Assembly (NCBI GenBank): GCA_942486035.1
Contig: CALNXK010000081.1
Location: 676,001 to 740,000 of the forward strand
DNA length: 64,000 bases
Direction: 5' to 3'
From: Porites lobata
Lineage: Eukaryota > Cnidaria > Anthozoa > Scleractinia > Poritidae
Shown here: in pieces, positions 34,808 to 49,800 of the stretch
Layout: each line of letters begins with the position of its first letter
Position numbering within the stretch: position 1 is the first letter of the stretch
Position numbers and translations under genes: made by a program
The notes under the pieces: model-generated
What the model was told of the DNA's origin: nothing
The model's input: only the letters and a program-made list of their open reading frames with translations
The model's database searches: none

Positions 34808-36235
34808 TTAAAATGCATTCTGATCCTTTGAATTCTTAACTTTTCCAAATGGAGAAATATTTAGAGAGAATATTTTTTTTTAGACATCGCAAACGTAACA
34901 TCGAATTACTTGTGACCGGATATGTAATCAACCATCTTACCGACCGTAGATTGTCATGCACCTAACCGCAACGCTGGGTTGTGGCAAATAGCCATGGGAG
35001 TTTAACGCCTCGGGCAAATGCCTGCTGTGAATTCCTTAACTGCCCTAAGCCTATCATGCTAGCCCAAAAGACTAGTACCGACCCGACCCTCACCCGAGTC
35101 AAGGTTTTTGTCGAGGGTTCCATGATTCATCATAAAAGGAACTATTTGTATACCGGAGAAAATACCACCCAGGTCACTGTGAGTTGTGTTCGATTTCCTA
35201 GCTGCATACTCCAGATACTTAAACAAGAGGTCGTTAGTTGGTAGATTCGCTTAAAATGATACGCTGATGTTGTTGTTTTTTGTGCTTTACTCACAGGCAG
35301 CCATTACAAGAGAGACAAGCGCTCCTGGCCATCACGGTTGCTAAAGGGGGGTCAAAAGCAGTATCCAAAGCAAAAGCAGGGTAAGACGTGTAAAGTTTCT
35401 CCTTACAGATTATCCATTCAATACTATGGACAGCAGTGGTCAGTATCAGAGATCTGTTAGGCCCGACAGAGTCAGGTTTATTACAGCACCGAACGGTTTC
35501 AATCTTTCCGAGAAGACTAGAGAACCCGGGAACGAGGTTGGGACGGGTTATTTTATTGGTATTTGTTGTTTTCAGAACCAGGGACAGAAGAAATATTTAC
35601 TTTTGCGTTTAAGGTTACGTAAGTAAACATTTTTGCCACTCAATGATTTAAACATAGATAATTTCGTTTTGCTACATTTAATATGCAGTTTTTTAATACT
35701 ACAGCCATCTAATATTCTGACTACCTTTCTATCTCTATTCTGATAATTTTGCAGACACGTATTCGTTCACACGGCTGAGAAGTGCCCCACGTTACAAGCT
35801 CTCCATACATGATATTTACACTAAATTGTAGAATCTTATATTTATTTTTACATACAAGTGAATTCTCTGTACAAATATATACAACTCGCCACCCTTTGCG
35901 CAAGTTTAGCGGCAAATATATTGAAGTTTCTTTGGGTGTTTCGCATAGCACGATAATTAAGATCAACCTCGGTTTCACAAATTATAGCAGGACAAAAAAC
36001 CAAAGAATTGGGTAATTCCCATTTTACAGAAGTTAGTCAGACATTGTAAGTGACTATTTCTATCAGCGAACGAACATCGTATCGTTAATTTCAACAGTTA
36101 AATGTTGTTTAAGTTCATAATAAATAACCTTTGCATTAACTTATTTGCCTCTCTAATTGAGAGAATTTTAAATGCAGAGAATTGGTTACACCTTAACAGG
36201 TTTTCCTTTTGCCTTTTAGCGCCTATTAAGACCCT

Positions 36236-36365
36236 GTTTAGATGGAGTGGGGGACCCCGGTCTAGTGGGGTAGGTTTCTTTTGTTCTGTGTCCCACAGAG
36301 CGTGAAAACAAAAGAAACCAACCCCACTAGACCGGGGTCCCCCACTCCATGTAAACAGGCCCTAA
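36236..36365. mobile_element. Snapback MITE
   Basis: Long hairpin: CTGTTTAGATGGAGTGGGGG and following bases pair with CCCCCACTCCATGTAAACAG, with about 55 bp per arm and a 20-base loop. No clear target duplication. Confidence 0.8.
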
Positions 36366-37302
36366 GGCAATAGAAGGTTAAGTGTATGCATGCAGACATT
36401 GTTAAACCATACACCTTAGCTGTTTTCTTTTACATTTTTCGATATTGCCGTCTCTTTTAGTTTTCTTTCACGGGTTGAGACTAGAAATCATAAAATCAAT
36501 ATTACTTTCGTTACACATGACGCACGACCATATCAAGCAGCTATCCTTGAACTAGGAGGAGAACGCTAGAATTCAAGTTACCAACCAGGCATTCGCTGTT
36601 GCCACAAAAGGCCGGCGCCACGATGAAACACTGCAACGACCTGATGTAGGGCTGTGAGAATTTTCTGTATCAGAGTTTTGTTATAGCAGGGAAAAACTTT
36701 AGCTAAGACTGTATCGACGTTGGATGGTCTCTCTCGCCCAAGTCTCAATACCCAGGACAGTGAAACGTCGTTAATACGACCTCGTTCGGGTCATGAAAAT
36801 TTGGTCGTATTAACGGAGTAGTTTCACATTATGACCCTTAGCTTTTCTCAAATATTTGAATGAACTCTGACAATGTACATGATATCACACTCGAGCTGGT
36901 GTTGTAGCGGGTTCCACCATATATACATACTTGAAAATCCAGTACACTTCAGCCCACTTTTGATCAATTTGTACCCTTTGCAATAAACTCTCGCCAAGTA
37001 GCTTACAATTTTTTGCGAAATAGCCAAAACGAAACACAAAATGGCCAAGTTTCGGTTCTCGCATGCAAGCTCTGACAAAACCCTGGGTATAAGTTAACGT
37101 TATCTATTTACAGCAGTGGTACTTGCGCAACATGACAACAAAGCCATATCAGTAAGTACTTCATGACAGGCCAACATATAGTCTCCCTATGTATGTCCAA
37201 GTTGGCAAATGAAAATAACATGAATAGGGAGACTATAAGTTAGCTTGACATGAAGAACTAACCGCCATATCATTATTAAGTTAATTCATTGCGTGATACA
37301 GT

Positions 37303-37836
37303 TCATACGTTACTTTGCTTGCGTGACTCAGTGGGGTTACTGCCAGATTCAGAACCATTTTCTTCCTCTTCAATAACTTCATTTTTCAGCGAGGTTTCTA
37401 TCATCATCAACTCTTCGTCCGATCCCTCCACATCATTCTCTACGCTGATTTCAGATTCCACTTTATTCGCTTTCCGTTTTTCTCTTTCCTCTTGCTTAAT
37501 CACCTCCAGCCACATTTTATAATTGTTCTCAATGTTTGTTATCAAATCACTCGTAATCTTACGCCGTTTCCTGCGTCGGGATTTTTTCGACTTTCTTCGT
37601 TCGCCTTCGGGATTTCTCGTCCCTTCTTCGCTAGATCCTTCGTCATCGCTCTCCAGCTCTGAACTGCTTGCGTCGGTCTCGACCCATTCCCCTGGCAGAA
37701 GACCCGCGTTCGCGTAGGCGTTATAGAGAGGGGCTACCAAATGATTGATAAACGACTCTTGTAACTGCGCGACGTGCGGCTGGTCGCGATCCATGTAAGG
37801 AGAAATTGGCATTCCACGCGCAAGCTCTTCATCGCC
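37303..37836 (-). CDS. PDE3: PDE3 last coding exon
   Basis: Begins GDEELARGMPISPYMDRDQP after a TTTTGTTTTCAG acceptor; includes QLQESFINHLVAPL, the end of the catalytic domain, then about 120 residues of acidic and basic low-complexity tail (SRRRKRRK) to the stop. Confidence 0.92.
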   Translation of the reverse strand, partial: GDEELARGMPISPYMDRDQPHVAQLQESFINHLVAPLYNAYANAGLLPGEWVETDASSSELESDDEGSSEEGTRNPEGERRKSKKSRRRKRRKITSDLITNIENNYKMWLEVIKQEEREKRKANKVESEISVENDVEGSDEELMMIETSLKNEVIEEEENGSESGSNPTESRKQSNV

Positions 37837-40800
37837 CTGAAAACAAAATAAGAGGACATTAACACACGGCTGGGTCACTAAAACCCAACTGACGGAACAA
37901 CTGCCTGCAGATTGTTAGGGGAAACGTTTTTTCATTTATGTGATTGAGACCTTTTCCGGTTTTAAGTTGTTTAAAACCCTGGGTCCCCAAGCCTCCTGCG
38001 CGGTTTCCAGTTCTCTGTAGTGAACCAATGACCCGCAGCTACGCCGAAACATTTCGCCTCGTGCGTCCTCGCGCGAGAAAATACTCTGGTACCCAGGGTG
38101 GTTGTTTTCCGATTAGCCACAAATAAAACAACATAAATATTAAAGATAAATAACACGCATCAAATAACGGGAGGCGAAGAGAGCGTACGAAACCAAAGGT
38201 TTTTAGAATTGCGATTCAATTTTATTTCTCACGTTGAGGTGCAATTGCAGGTTGTTTAGCCTGTACAAAAGCTCTACATTTCAAGTTCCGAGCGAAGCGG
38301 GCCGCGCGTTGTCTCCTCTCGTGACTCGCGTGCCACTCGCGCGATTTCTCACGATATCCCCCCACAAGAAGAGCTTGCTCGCAGGCTAGTCGTAACTTGG
38401 ACTTGAGCATCTCTTACTGATAAATTTGTTACCTCCACACATTAACTTTGTGGTCCTGCCACTGTCGGCATAGCCTGTTCAGATCGTGCACAGTGGCGCA
38501 AAATAGAGAGTGACTTAAGAAAAAGGGAAACCCCGTCGCTGTTTTTTCCTGCTCGATTTTCTTCTATCAATCAAATCTGAACGCCTGGAACAGGCTAGTC
38601 GTTGACCTCTCACATGGTCTAAACGATCCCTTGCTTGAAAAACCCTCAAAGAACACTGGTCATCATACCTGTTCATAAAATTCCTCAACAATCCGTTCGG
38701 TCCATCGAGTGTGCAAATCTCTTCGCTTACTTGGCCCTGATATGTCTGCCATCTTAATACAGATCTGCAGTGTTAAGAGACGGTCCGCCTCTTGACTCCA
38801 ATCTACACCGCCCCCCTCAGAGATCTGTAATTCAAAACAGTGAAGAGTTATCAGCCCCTCAATGCTGCCGCAAAGATTCTCGCGACTTCGCTGTTTGTTT
38901 GCGCATCTCTCTAAGCAGCAGATCTGGAAGGCTGTTTGTCGTGTTTACATTCAGGGTCCAGTTTTTTAATTAGAGTGTTGAAAAGGATATAATAAAATTA
39001 TCAGATAAAGACACAAAATGGAATGGTTAGGGTGCTAGAAGCCCCCCACTCTTTTGACTTTCGGGCCCTAAAAGTTGTCCCTGTGTCTACGTAGGTCAAG
39101 CGATCTATTCACTTTCCCGTTACCGCAAAAAGAACGCCTAGCTGTGAAGGTTTCTTTGCACATAACGAGAATAAAAACAAACTACTACCTTCGCATTGAA
39201 CTCTGATAGCAAATCAAAGTGTCTCTTGAGGTCAGTGGCCAGGATAGCCTCGATGGCCAGAAATCTGAAGCGTTTAAATTCCACCGGCTCCATCTCGCAC
39301 AAAAAATTATACTTAGGGTCGGACATGAGAAGAGAGAAAGCGGCTGCAGCGTGATGGTTTTCCAGCACTGATCTGTCATTATAAAGCAACGCCTGGGAAA
39401 AGAAAGGAACAAACAAAGACAATAGAGACCTTAGATTCTAGGAAGAGAACGACTACGAGAAGGAGATTTGACGTAGTTTTTTTCGCGTATTCTTCTGCAG
39501 GGCGTGCCCCAAGTTGGCTAGCCTATTCACACACCCTCTATTTTCTTTTTAGGGATCCTTGGGCGCGTGTATGAAAATAAAAACCACGGGGGATTTATTC
39601 ACCGCGTCGAAAAATAAAATAAGAAAAACGTCTCTGGACAGGCTAAAAGTTGGTAAGCAGATTCGCCGGATAATGTTATGCTACTAGCGTCTTCCAGGCT
39701 CTAAGATAGTGGGGAAGAAACGAAAGTGAAAGGCACGCTAAAAGTTGGCGCTTTTTTTCACGTTTGCGCTTTCTCAATTCAGCGGACCCGGCTATCTCGG
39801 AGCCTCGAACAGACTATTACTGCTACATGCTCAGCGGTAAATACCGGGGGGTTACACGGTGCTGGTAGAGGACAGCCTTGGTTTGTTTTAGTTGTATTTC
39901 AGATTTTCATTGCGGGTTCCTGTTCTTCTCTTTTCTCTCAGATCATGCTATACCCATGTCTAAACTAATTTCATGAGCATCCTTCAGCCTTTTGGCTGCC
40001 ACTTCTTCTGTTCAAACTTACCTGTTGCGACAGTGTTGCGACAAGAAACGCATTTGTCCTTCCAGGATGGTCATAATCATGCATAGTGGCCGCAGTGTAC
40101 AGCGCTAAAAGCTCTAACAGTGGAATGGAGTCCTTTAATGAACCATAATCTCCCTTGTTCGTTTTCTGTCGCCCTTCTCCGTTAAGCCCGCTGTCTGAAT
40201 CCGACCCACTGTCCGTGCTTAATTTTGAATTTATGGGACAGAAGCCGGGTATCTCTTTTGTGGTCATGAAGAAAACCCCATGAAGAACGTCGGACGCATG
40301 TATACTATTGTGATCTGCAGAAAAGAGAATCATGGCACTCAGTCAAACTTCCCAATAAAAAAGACAAGAGCACAAAAAACAACAAAAAGTGTCCTGACGC
40401 TGCACACTAGGCTCTCTCAGGGCACTTCCTAAAAGTCAGAACAGGCTGGCTGGACAAATGAGACAGGCTTTTTTTAAGCGCATTACTTTTGTGCATAATA
40501 CTTAGAAATGGACTGATCTGGCTGGATAGTTCTTATTAACAAGGCCTTGTCACGCTAGTTGCTATCTTTTTGAAACGCTAAAATGTGTCCTCTGGTCAAT
40601 TGAATTCGAACAATGGTCCAGTTTTGTTAATTCAGAGTATATTTAGCTATTGTGACTGTTTCTTTTCGTTGGTTGCTACAGCTGGTAAGGATTGACATGG
40701 AATGAACCTTGAAAAATTTGCCCCTCCCCTACCCCCCTCCAAAAAAAAATATCATTACCAATGCTCCCTCATGTTTGATATCTTCTTCAGTACTCTATAG

Positions 40801-43800
40801 GAGTACGTATTTTGTGTATGGGTGATGCCACAAAGTTATGACTTCAGCACAGAACTGACTTTAACAACAACATTGTGAAGTATCCCCTTTAACCCCTAAG
40901 GGTGATCAGTATCAAAATTGTCCTTGTGATATCAATGTTTTATGACAGACTGGTGATGAGAATCAAGGAGATGATCACACAAGATACAATGAGTTGATAC
41001 TTCAACAACTTCTTGTTACTACTTTTATAGGAAACGTATAGGGACATCAAATGGGAATTTGAATTTTGATACTAGGGCTTAAGGGGTTAACTGTGGAATT
41101 CTCTTTATAACTGGACTGGTCCCGTCTGGGAGCCAATTCTGACAAATTAATGATAAGCACCCTTTTAAAGACCATGTAAACATGCCAAGCCATTGCTGGA
41201 ATTGATCACTGTAAGGTACAGGAAAAAATGATAAAAAAACATGATACTTACAAGGAATTTTGTGGTACCCATTTTCCAGGGTAAAGAAAAAATTCAAAAA
41301 TTTGTCCATGGGAATTTTAAATGTCTCAAAGAGACCAACTTTCTGAAACACTTTGTGCGTTACCTGCAAAAATAAATATATGCAGACTGATCTGTAAACA
41401 GAAAATGAGGCCCAAGCAATAGCTGCAATCATGGACAAAAGTCTTGGGACACATTTGCATTAATTTGTGAGGATTTTTTTCAATTCACACATGCCCGAAC
41501 CCCTTCCCCAACGTTGGACACCAGTATCCAAAATTTCTTTTAGAGTTTCAATATTGCACTGCAGTGTTGGGGGTGGAGAACTGCAAGAAAATTTCGAACA
41601 GGATGCACTGTTTGATAAGGGCACCCAGAAACATAAAATACTAAGACTTTTGTTCAGGATTGTAGCTTCTTAAGAAACACCAGCACAGTATCCTCCAGTT
41701 ATACACTATAAGTATCACAGTCCTCCCACAGACGTTAACCTTATAAGTCCCATTAATTATTATTCATTCAGAATATTTCTCTGTTTCTGATTAACTCAAA
41801 TCTCTCAGCTAATTCTTATAACCACATTTGGAAGACATTCGTGATATCCAGGAAATTGATGTCAGTAGTACAGAATTGGATATTGCTGGAAAATGAGACA
41901 GCAACTAAGGAGCCCAGGGAACAAAGTTGTGTTCGCTTGGCTGTTTTGGTAGTGCTGGAGAAAAAGGCCAAAACTTTTACAAGTTTCTGGAGAAGAAAAA
42001 GCCAATTTACTGTGTGAGAAAATAGCAAGAACAGCAAAAAATACAACTTTACAGGGCTCGAAATTGTGACTAATACGGTCACCAATGCAACTAACATTTT
42101 CTCCAAATGGCAACCAAAAATTCTGGTTTAGTCGCCACTTTGGCAACTAGATTTCTCTGTGATTTAGATTTAAGTTAAAAAGTAACGTTAAAACAAACAC
42201 TTCATTTTGTCTTGCTTTCATCATAAAAAATGTGCCAAATTGCATAAACAAATCCAGCTTACCTCCAAATTTATACCAACTTTTGTGCGCAATATTTTCA
42301 AACAATCAAATCTGATGGATCGTGCCATACTCTGAGCTGCGTCATTTACATCAAACAAACTGGTGACTAAAAATTTGCATCTGGCGACTATATTTCTCCA
42401 GTTGGTTACCAAAAGGTGACCGGCGGATTTTTTTAATTTCGAGCCCTGCTTTATATGAATTCGGCCAAGAAAAGGCAAATGAAGATGAATACCAACACGT
42501 TGATCCTAGTAAGCATGTCATTAAAGTATGAATAATATGATTTTGAATGAATAATAAAACAGCAATGCTTGGATTCAGCTTTCGTATGATCTCAAGAATT
42601 ATGGAAATCTTGGACGGTATTATTCGCTGAAGCCAAACACGCTCCTCAATCTGCACAATTCTTCAAATCATACACAGCCTCGTCCAATACAGTCCACTAC
42701 CGCCTTGTGGACACCCCGCTATAACAGACACCCAGCTAACATGGACAGAAGCTAAATCCCCGGCAAAAACAGATTACAGATGTTTGACTGAAATAAACTC
42801 TAACTATTATAGATTCTCGCTAACGAGGACACCAACTCGAGCTCCCTACAGTGTCCACTATAAAGAAAGTTGACTGTACCTACAAATTCTAGAGACTGAT
42901 CTGTATTATGTACATTTCCTCAGCAGTTGAGAGAATTTGTTTAAATGCCAAATCATTTTTCCTAAGGTAACTTTATATATTCTCATGAGCAATTCTTATA
43001 ATAACATTTTAATAATTCTCTGACAGCCAAATTGGACTCGGCCTATGGCCTTGTCCATTTTTGGCGGTCCTCAGAATGTTTTTCATCCAATCATTTGCAA
43101 ATTGGACAGCATGTAGACCTCTCACATATATTGCAGTTGAAGCTCTCTACAATGGCCAACTTGGGGACAGAAGAAAGCGGCCATTGTAAAGAGGTGGCCG
43201 CTGTAGAGAGGTTTTAAACAAGAGTCGATGTATGGATTTTTTGTCCGCCCGGACGGAAAAAAGTGACCATTGTAGAGAGGTGGCCGTTAGCGGCGGTTCA
43301 ACTGTAATCATAGCAAGAGTCCAAAACAGCAGGGTGTGTCCAAGAATTTCCTTAGAAAATTGCTTCTAAGGCTCAGGAGAATAAACCAAAAGAAGTGTAG
43401 TATTCATCCCTTAATGCAGCGTGTAAACAATGCGGTGTCCAATGGCCTGGGGCTAGTGGAGTTTGCTTTTGGGCTCGTGAATTCTGTTCTTAACTGGCCT
43501 GATGGGAAAGTGATTTTTTGGGGGGAATTCAAATTACAGAAGAACTGCAATCAATCCTGCTCATCAATTTTTTTTCAGGCTAGTTGAAATGACTTTTGGG
43601 CTAGTACATGCTAGGTACAACTTGCCTGAATGGCAGGCAAGCTGTAAAACTGACTTTCTTTGCACCCTGCTTAATGTCAACTTAGCTGATTTCTTTTACC
43701 TTATTCCCCCAAGCGTCACTGCAACGTTTGAATTTTAATAAACCAAAATTGCTCAGTTAGCTTCCTCTAACACCTAAGATGTTCCCTTACCTGTGTCAAG

Positions 43801-46800
43801 ATATACCCATGTTCAGAAGCATCAAATATTGGAAAGTTCCAGTCTGTGACCTGATCTAAAAGTTTATCAAGTTCCTTTGACCTGGGCAACACTGGAGTGT
43901 CTTCATTCAAATTATTAGACTCTTTTTCTGTGTCCTTAGTTATTTGGTTAGTTTTATTTTCCTCTTCAGTTGATGCAGAGCCATCATTATGACAGTCACA
44001 AGTACATGGCTTAGAAATATTCGAATCACTTCCACCGCAGCTTTTTCCATCTGGTTGTTGTTCAGCCTGCTCAAGTGCATCTTTAACAAGCTGTGTTTCC
44101 TCCCTGCTAAGTCTTCTGAATACATTTGATGAGGCAAACATTCTATCTGGAGATTTTCTCAACAAATTTGGTGACGATGATGATGAAGACATAGTCCCTC
44201 GATCGGGGGACCTCCTTGGAATAAGAGGTGACCCCGATGGTGCCATCTCAGGCGATAATTTGCGTGCCAAAACTGGTGAGCCTTGCGCTGGAAAACTATG
44301 GCTGAAGCACGCAGGTCTGTGTTTGGCATATGTCTCTTGAGGGCCATTTTTAGTACTTGTGACAGCACCCTCCGCTAAGGGTGAAGATTTTGGAGAACTC
44401 TTAATTGTAAGAGTAGCAGTATTTGAATTATTATGTTCAGTAAAAGTTAGAACTGGAGTACTCCGCCCCAGTGTAACATCAGGATCAAGAGTGGGCATGC
44501 CAGTTGCAGATGTAGTTGTTGTCCATGTACTCGACATGCGTCTTCCTGTAGCAATTAAATTGCGTCGAATTCTCTGCAGTTGCAACAACAAGACATTAAT
44601 GATGACTTCAATGCTAGATTTTTCTCTTTTACTTAAGAGAACAAACAAAAACAATAGTTTCACATCCATTATACACCTAAGGCATTTGAGATCATTTTGA
44701 AATGTGATGTTTCATTAACCCTTCGACTCCTGAGTTTTTCTGTCATACTGCTTCAGTTTTGACATACATACACTAAATAACATCTCAAAAGTTCCCTTTG
44801 AGGTAAAGGTGCCTATAATCGTACATATTTAGAAAGTAGACATATCAGGGTTTCAAAATGTATATATGTATTAACTTAACGTTTCTTTGGAGAGCTGTTT
44901 GCCTTTAGCAGTCTCTTACAATTGACACTGTTCATCTTGTGGCCACCGAAGTGCCCGCTTGCTCTCTTTCTTCGATATTTTCTTGACCAACACACCGTGT
45001 ATCTGCATGCTCAACCTCTGAATTGTTGCCAGTATCTTCGTCCATTTAATCGGACTAATCTTCACCTAACCTGGATCATCGCTAAAATCCGGTGCTGCGA
45101 ATATAGTTTGATCAACTCCATTCGTGTCTGATGCCATTTTTAAAGGTTATCATTAGCACAGCGAGGAAATATTGCCAAAAAGTTCGTCCAAAATGGCGAA
45201 AAATCGATTGAAATGAAATAACACGATAAACAACTTCATATAAAAATCATATGGAGCCTTTTGGAGCCTTTTTTGGGATAAAATGTACACCTTATTTGGA
45301 AGCGCGCCAAAAAGCGCGCTCAGGAGTCAAAGGGTTAACAACATTGACAAGGGTTCCTTGGTTTGCTTGGAAGTCCAAAACATCTCCCTGCCATTTAGAA
45401 CTTCACCCCATTTTTACAAATTTCCTTTATTTTGGCAATCGCTTATAGCACTGTCGATTTGGAAGTTATGCCAATAGCACGATCAACTACACAAGGACAT
45501 TCCAGTAAGGAAAGCACATAGTCACATGATTTGTCCTTGGAGCAAGCAGCTCTCCCATTTTTCTTACCAGGAGCTACTTCTGGCTCATCGTAGTTGATGA
45601 TTTTGTTAGAGAATGCCTGGACCCTTGCCTATTTCCTGCCCTGGGTCAGAGCAGTCCAAACTTAAATCACAACACCCTTCATTTCATCTATAATTTTCTG
45701 CCAGCTTTCATAGCCAGTCTCCTCTTGTTAAGGACGGACCATTAGGAAAGTTATGAAGGGGCGGGGGGATTTTCGAGCTGCAGGAATTTTTTTTTCGCTA
45801 TCAAATTTCTTGTATGAATTTTTTTTAGGCAATAGCATGAACATTTTTTAGGATTAATTGTTGTGCAAGAATTTTTTTACATTTAATTTTCCCTTGCATG
45901 AATATTTTTTTGTACTTCACCCGCCCCCTATCAGTTTTCTAAAGGTCTGTCCCTTAGCACAAGATATTAATAATATTAGTATTATTTTCCTGTGCAGAAT
46001 ACTTACCCCCACCATCGGTAAAGATAAGTCCTCCTTCAAATCTGGCTGATCTTTGACTTTAGCCTCCTGGTGCTCATCACGGAATTTCTCAATGAGTGGT
46101 GACATTGGGGACACAAAAGGGCGTTGTCCCACATGGAAAGCCGTGGGAGGAGCTATCATTGTGCTGATTATTTTAAGGATGCTTGCCACATTGGGTGGCA
46201 AATTGGAATCTGCAAGCAAGTCGGAGATCATGCCATGGGCTTCTCCTAATGTTGTGTAGTCTACTGAACCCTTTCATGGAAAACAAAAGCAGTCATCTTA
46301 ACACTTGTAAAGATGTGGTTGTGTACAGAAGCAGAATTTTATAATTTAATAGGATGACACAAGACTCCCTGAAGTTACTTGGTAAAACTAATTCAAGAGA
46401 TTTTTCATCTGCTCATCCAAATTGTTCTGGTAAAACATTCCTCTTGCTGCTATAGAGTAGGAAACAAAACTTACACCACACTTTCAGAAATCCACATGCT
46501 GTATGTATCAGTGTATGTTTTGTTAATCTGCAGCATTTTCATGACTTTGGAAGTCAAATGACTGTTTACCAAGTTGATTAATTACATCAAGCAATCTCCT
46601 AAAATAACACTAAACTGGAATGATCGCTCATGTTAACCAACTTTCTGAGCTTTTTTTGATCTATTTTTTCCATATGGCTGTCATCAGTCATATCAAATTT
46701 CTCCTCATAAATACTTCATAACTATTCAAAACATCTCATCAAAATTTCACAGAAACAACCCAAAATGGTAAGTACTTATCCTGACTTCTCATGCACACAA

Positions 46801-49800
46801 AATAATTGATTGACAACTTAAATGCCCTTCTCTCAAAAAAAAAAAAATTCCAGGGTCAGGTTGTTTAAAGCTGGGATACGATAACACAAGCCAGGGTAGA
46901 TCAAACTGTGAATTCAGATATGAAACGTTAAAAAGCAAATTAAGTGTACTCCTTGTTATCAACAATTTGATGATTGGATGCTCTGAAAAAATAGAAAAAA
47001 TTATTTGAGAAAATGCTTTTGCTCAAAGAACTGAAAAAGAAACCCACATTAAAATGTAACCCTGGGTTAGCGCTGGCCAGTGACACTGGAGAGCAACAAG
47101 TAACCTGGAGTTTCAAGATACTACGTGACATTAATCAATGCGAAAAAGAAAAAAATAACAATATTATTGAAAAATATAAAATGCAGTATTCACAGTGGAA
47201 AAATAAAATTTACACTACTTCTGCTGTTTAATAGTGAATGGTTGCTAATATAACTTCTTAGGATTGCAATGAATACAATCCTGTGACTACAGGCACAAGA
47301 GAAAAATGGATACAAACATACAAAGAAATAAAACAAATTTTCACTCATGACCAAAAAAAGTAAAAAAAAAAAACTTTCTAACACTTCCCCTATTATATGT
47401 TACCAGCATTGGTGATAAAAATCGTAATGGCACCTAAAGACATCTTCAGTACTATGTGGATCTCTCACACAATTTTTACAATATAATAATGCCACTGCCC
47501 TGTCTTATAAACTTTGCCAGCGATAGAAAAGGAAACCATAGAACTTCATTACAGTAGAAGCTTTCCTAACGGACACTCTCATAACCTTTTAAACCCAAAG
47601 ATCAAAATTTGAATTCGCATTTGTTGCCCCTATTCATTTCCTTCAGAAGTAGTGGGGAAAAGTTGATAAAATATCAAGCAAATTCATCTCGTGTGATCAT
47701 GTCTGTAATTCTCATTACCACTATGTTTTACAAACTATTGATTTTACAAGGAGAAATGTGATGCTGGTCACTCTTAGGGCTGAAAAGGATAAGCGGACAG
47801 CTCTACTTACGGCTGCCTTCACAAAACCATGTTTTTCTCAACTCCCATAAAAACTCTGAATTTTTATATTCCCATAATATAAGTGGCCAACTCCAGTTAT
47901 TGACGCCATTTTTGTCCCGAATAATACCTTTCATTAAAAACTGAATCATTGGATAACGCAATTCTAGAGCTCCAATTGGCTTAGCCATTGTGGTATATGA
48001 GCCATTATACCATGCTCTCCAAACATGGTAACTGTACGCATCTGCTCAAAATTAAAAACAAGCTGAAAATAGTTGTTTTTTCAAATGAAGTCGGGAAGAA
48101 TTCTTGATATTTTGTGAGTGTTTTTAATAAAACAACAATTATTCCACTCGTGCTTGTTGGATATGAGATGACTACAGCCAAATCGCCGCTAAGGGCCTAA
48201 TGTTGGCTATCTACCATCTCATGTCCAATGCGCACTTGTGGAATAATAAACACTGGATATACCAACTCTTACTAAATAGAGACCATAATATTTATTACAT
48301 GCAAACTTTTGAATACATGGTTCAAGATTAACATGGTTGATGAACAAATCATTTTACACCTTTTGTCCAACAAAAGTTGGACAGTGTATCATGCCATATT
48401 GAATGGCATTAATTCAACAAGTTGAACCCTAAATGAGAACAAAGATGGGCTGTACTTCATTTAACAAGGTGCAGCTTGTTGAACAAAGGCAGTCACCATG
48501 GTTCATTTGTAATCTTCTCATGCAACAAGCTGCAAAATAGCTCAATGATTGTTGAGGAACAAAATGTTGAATATTGGTGAACTGGGTCTCTTCAGCTTTA
48601 CAAGTGATTAGGAAACTTTGCTGGCCTTATGTCAATCAAACTCATTCAAATCACAAAACTATAGTCCAAGACACTCTCTCATGATACTAAAGTACTCACA
48701 ACAATACAAACATTAACAAGATTATAACAATACAATTGGATAAATAAATTAACAATTATTGTTCAAACAAACAGAGGGAACTGCCATTAAGAGATTAGGT
48801 TTCTAGTGTACAATTCAATTCTAAAAGATTTCAGGCACCTTTTTATATTATAGGATTATAGCATTTAGCATTATGCCCAAAAGTGGTTTGGTCACTGAAG
48901 GTGAAACATTGTCCAGACAGAAATTACCACAGAACATAATGTCACTTCATTAAAACAGGCAAGATTAGGAGATCTGCATCGCATTGTGGGGAGACCTATG
49001 AAGAATGTTCTACATGACTCCAACAAACTAAACAGTGAGATTTTCTGTTCTGGAAGATGGCACAACTCCCTCTTAATCGCATAATTGGTTGCCAATAAAC
49101 TAAACAGTGAGATTTTCCCTCTTGGAAGATGGCACAACCCCTCCTTAATTGCATAATTGGCTGCCATTGTATCAAGCAATTTAGCAAGATCTAGCATTTG
49201 CATATGCACATTCTTCCCGGTAAGCAAAGTGGAAAATGTTATGAATGTAAACAATTCCAGATAATCTAAGGGCCATGACCCGATTTCTATGACATACACT
49301 TAGCAAATGACAAAATATCTGTTCCTTTGTAGTCAAGTTTTTAACTCTTTTGTGGCCATGCATTGTTGAACTTTACAATGGTTGCATTGCCAAGCTAAAA
49401 GCTAGAGCTAAATAGATTTACATGACCTCGTTTTCAAAGTAAATAACTAGAGAGCTTTTTATAAGCGCAACTTGACACTGGCGAGAATAGTTATATATCT
49501 CTTTCAACAGCACTCAGACCTGAGCCACTTAAAAATGACAACACACGCACAAAAATCTCACAGATTAGGATAAATTAATCGTCCTTCTGCACTCTGATTT
49601 CCATATTCTCTAAATTTAAGTGTGATTGACAAGGAAAATCCGATCTGATTTTCTAGCGTATTTACTGATTTGGTCACTCATGAGCACGTTTCTATATATT
49701 GCACCGTTCAGAGCACAAGTATTTGGTTAAGAGACGAATTGGAAAGTAAACCGCGGACCTGATCACTTATAAGTTAACGAAATATCAGGCATTCTCCAAT

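Larger units (their letters stand above)
32060..37300. other. Gene-poor intergenic region
   Basis: No gene recognised between the Penelope copy and PDE3. Contains the elements listed separately. Frames at 34,981-35,244 and 35,426-35,626 have near-random composition. A short hairpin at 37,178-37,238 pairs ATAGTCTCCCTAT with its complement. Confidence 0.6.

Noticed and set aside
34981..35244. 87-residue frame
   Set aside because: No signal, domain or splice context; average composition in a gene-poor stretch.
43336..43587. 83-residue plus-strand frame in a PDE3 intron
   Set aside because: Lies opposite the gene, without motif or partner, in a repeat-rich intron.
47811..47940. Candidate PDE3 linking exon (phase 0 in, one base over)
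   Set aside because: The phases fit and splice-like sites exist, but the sequence follows directly from the TACAGT-type mariner MITE and looks like repeat interior; the acceptor tract is poor and similarity to PDE3 is weak.
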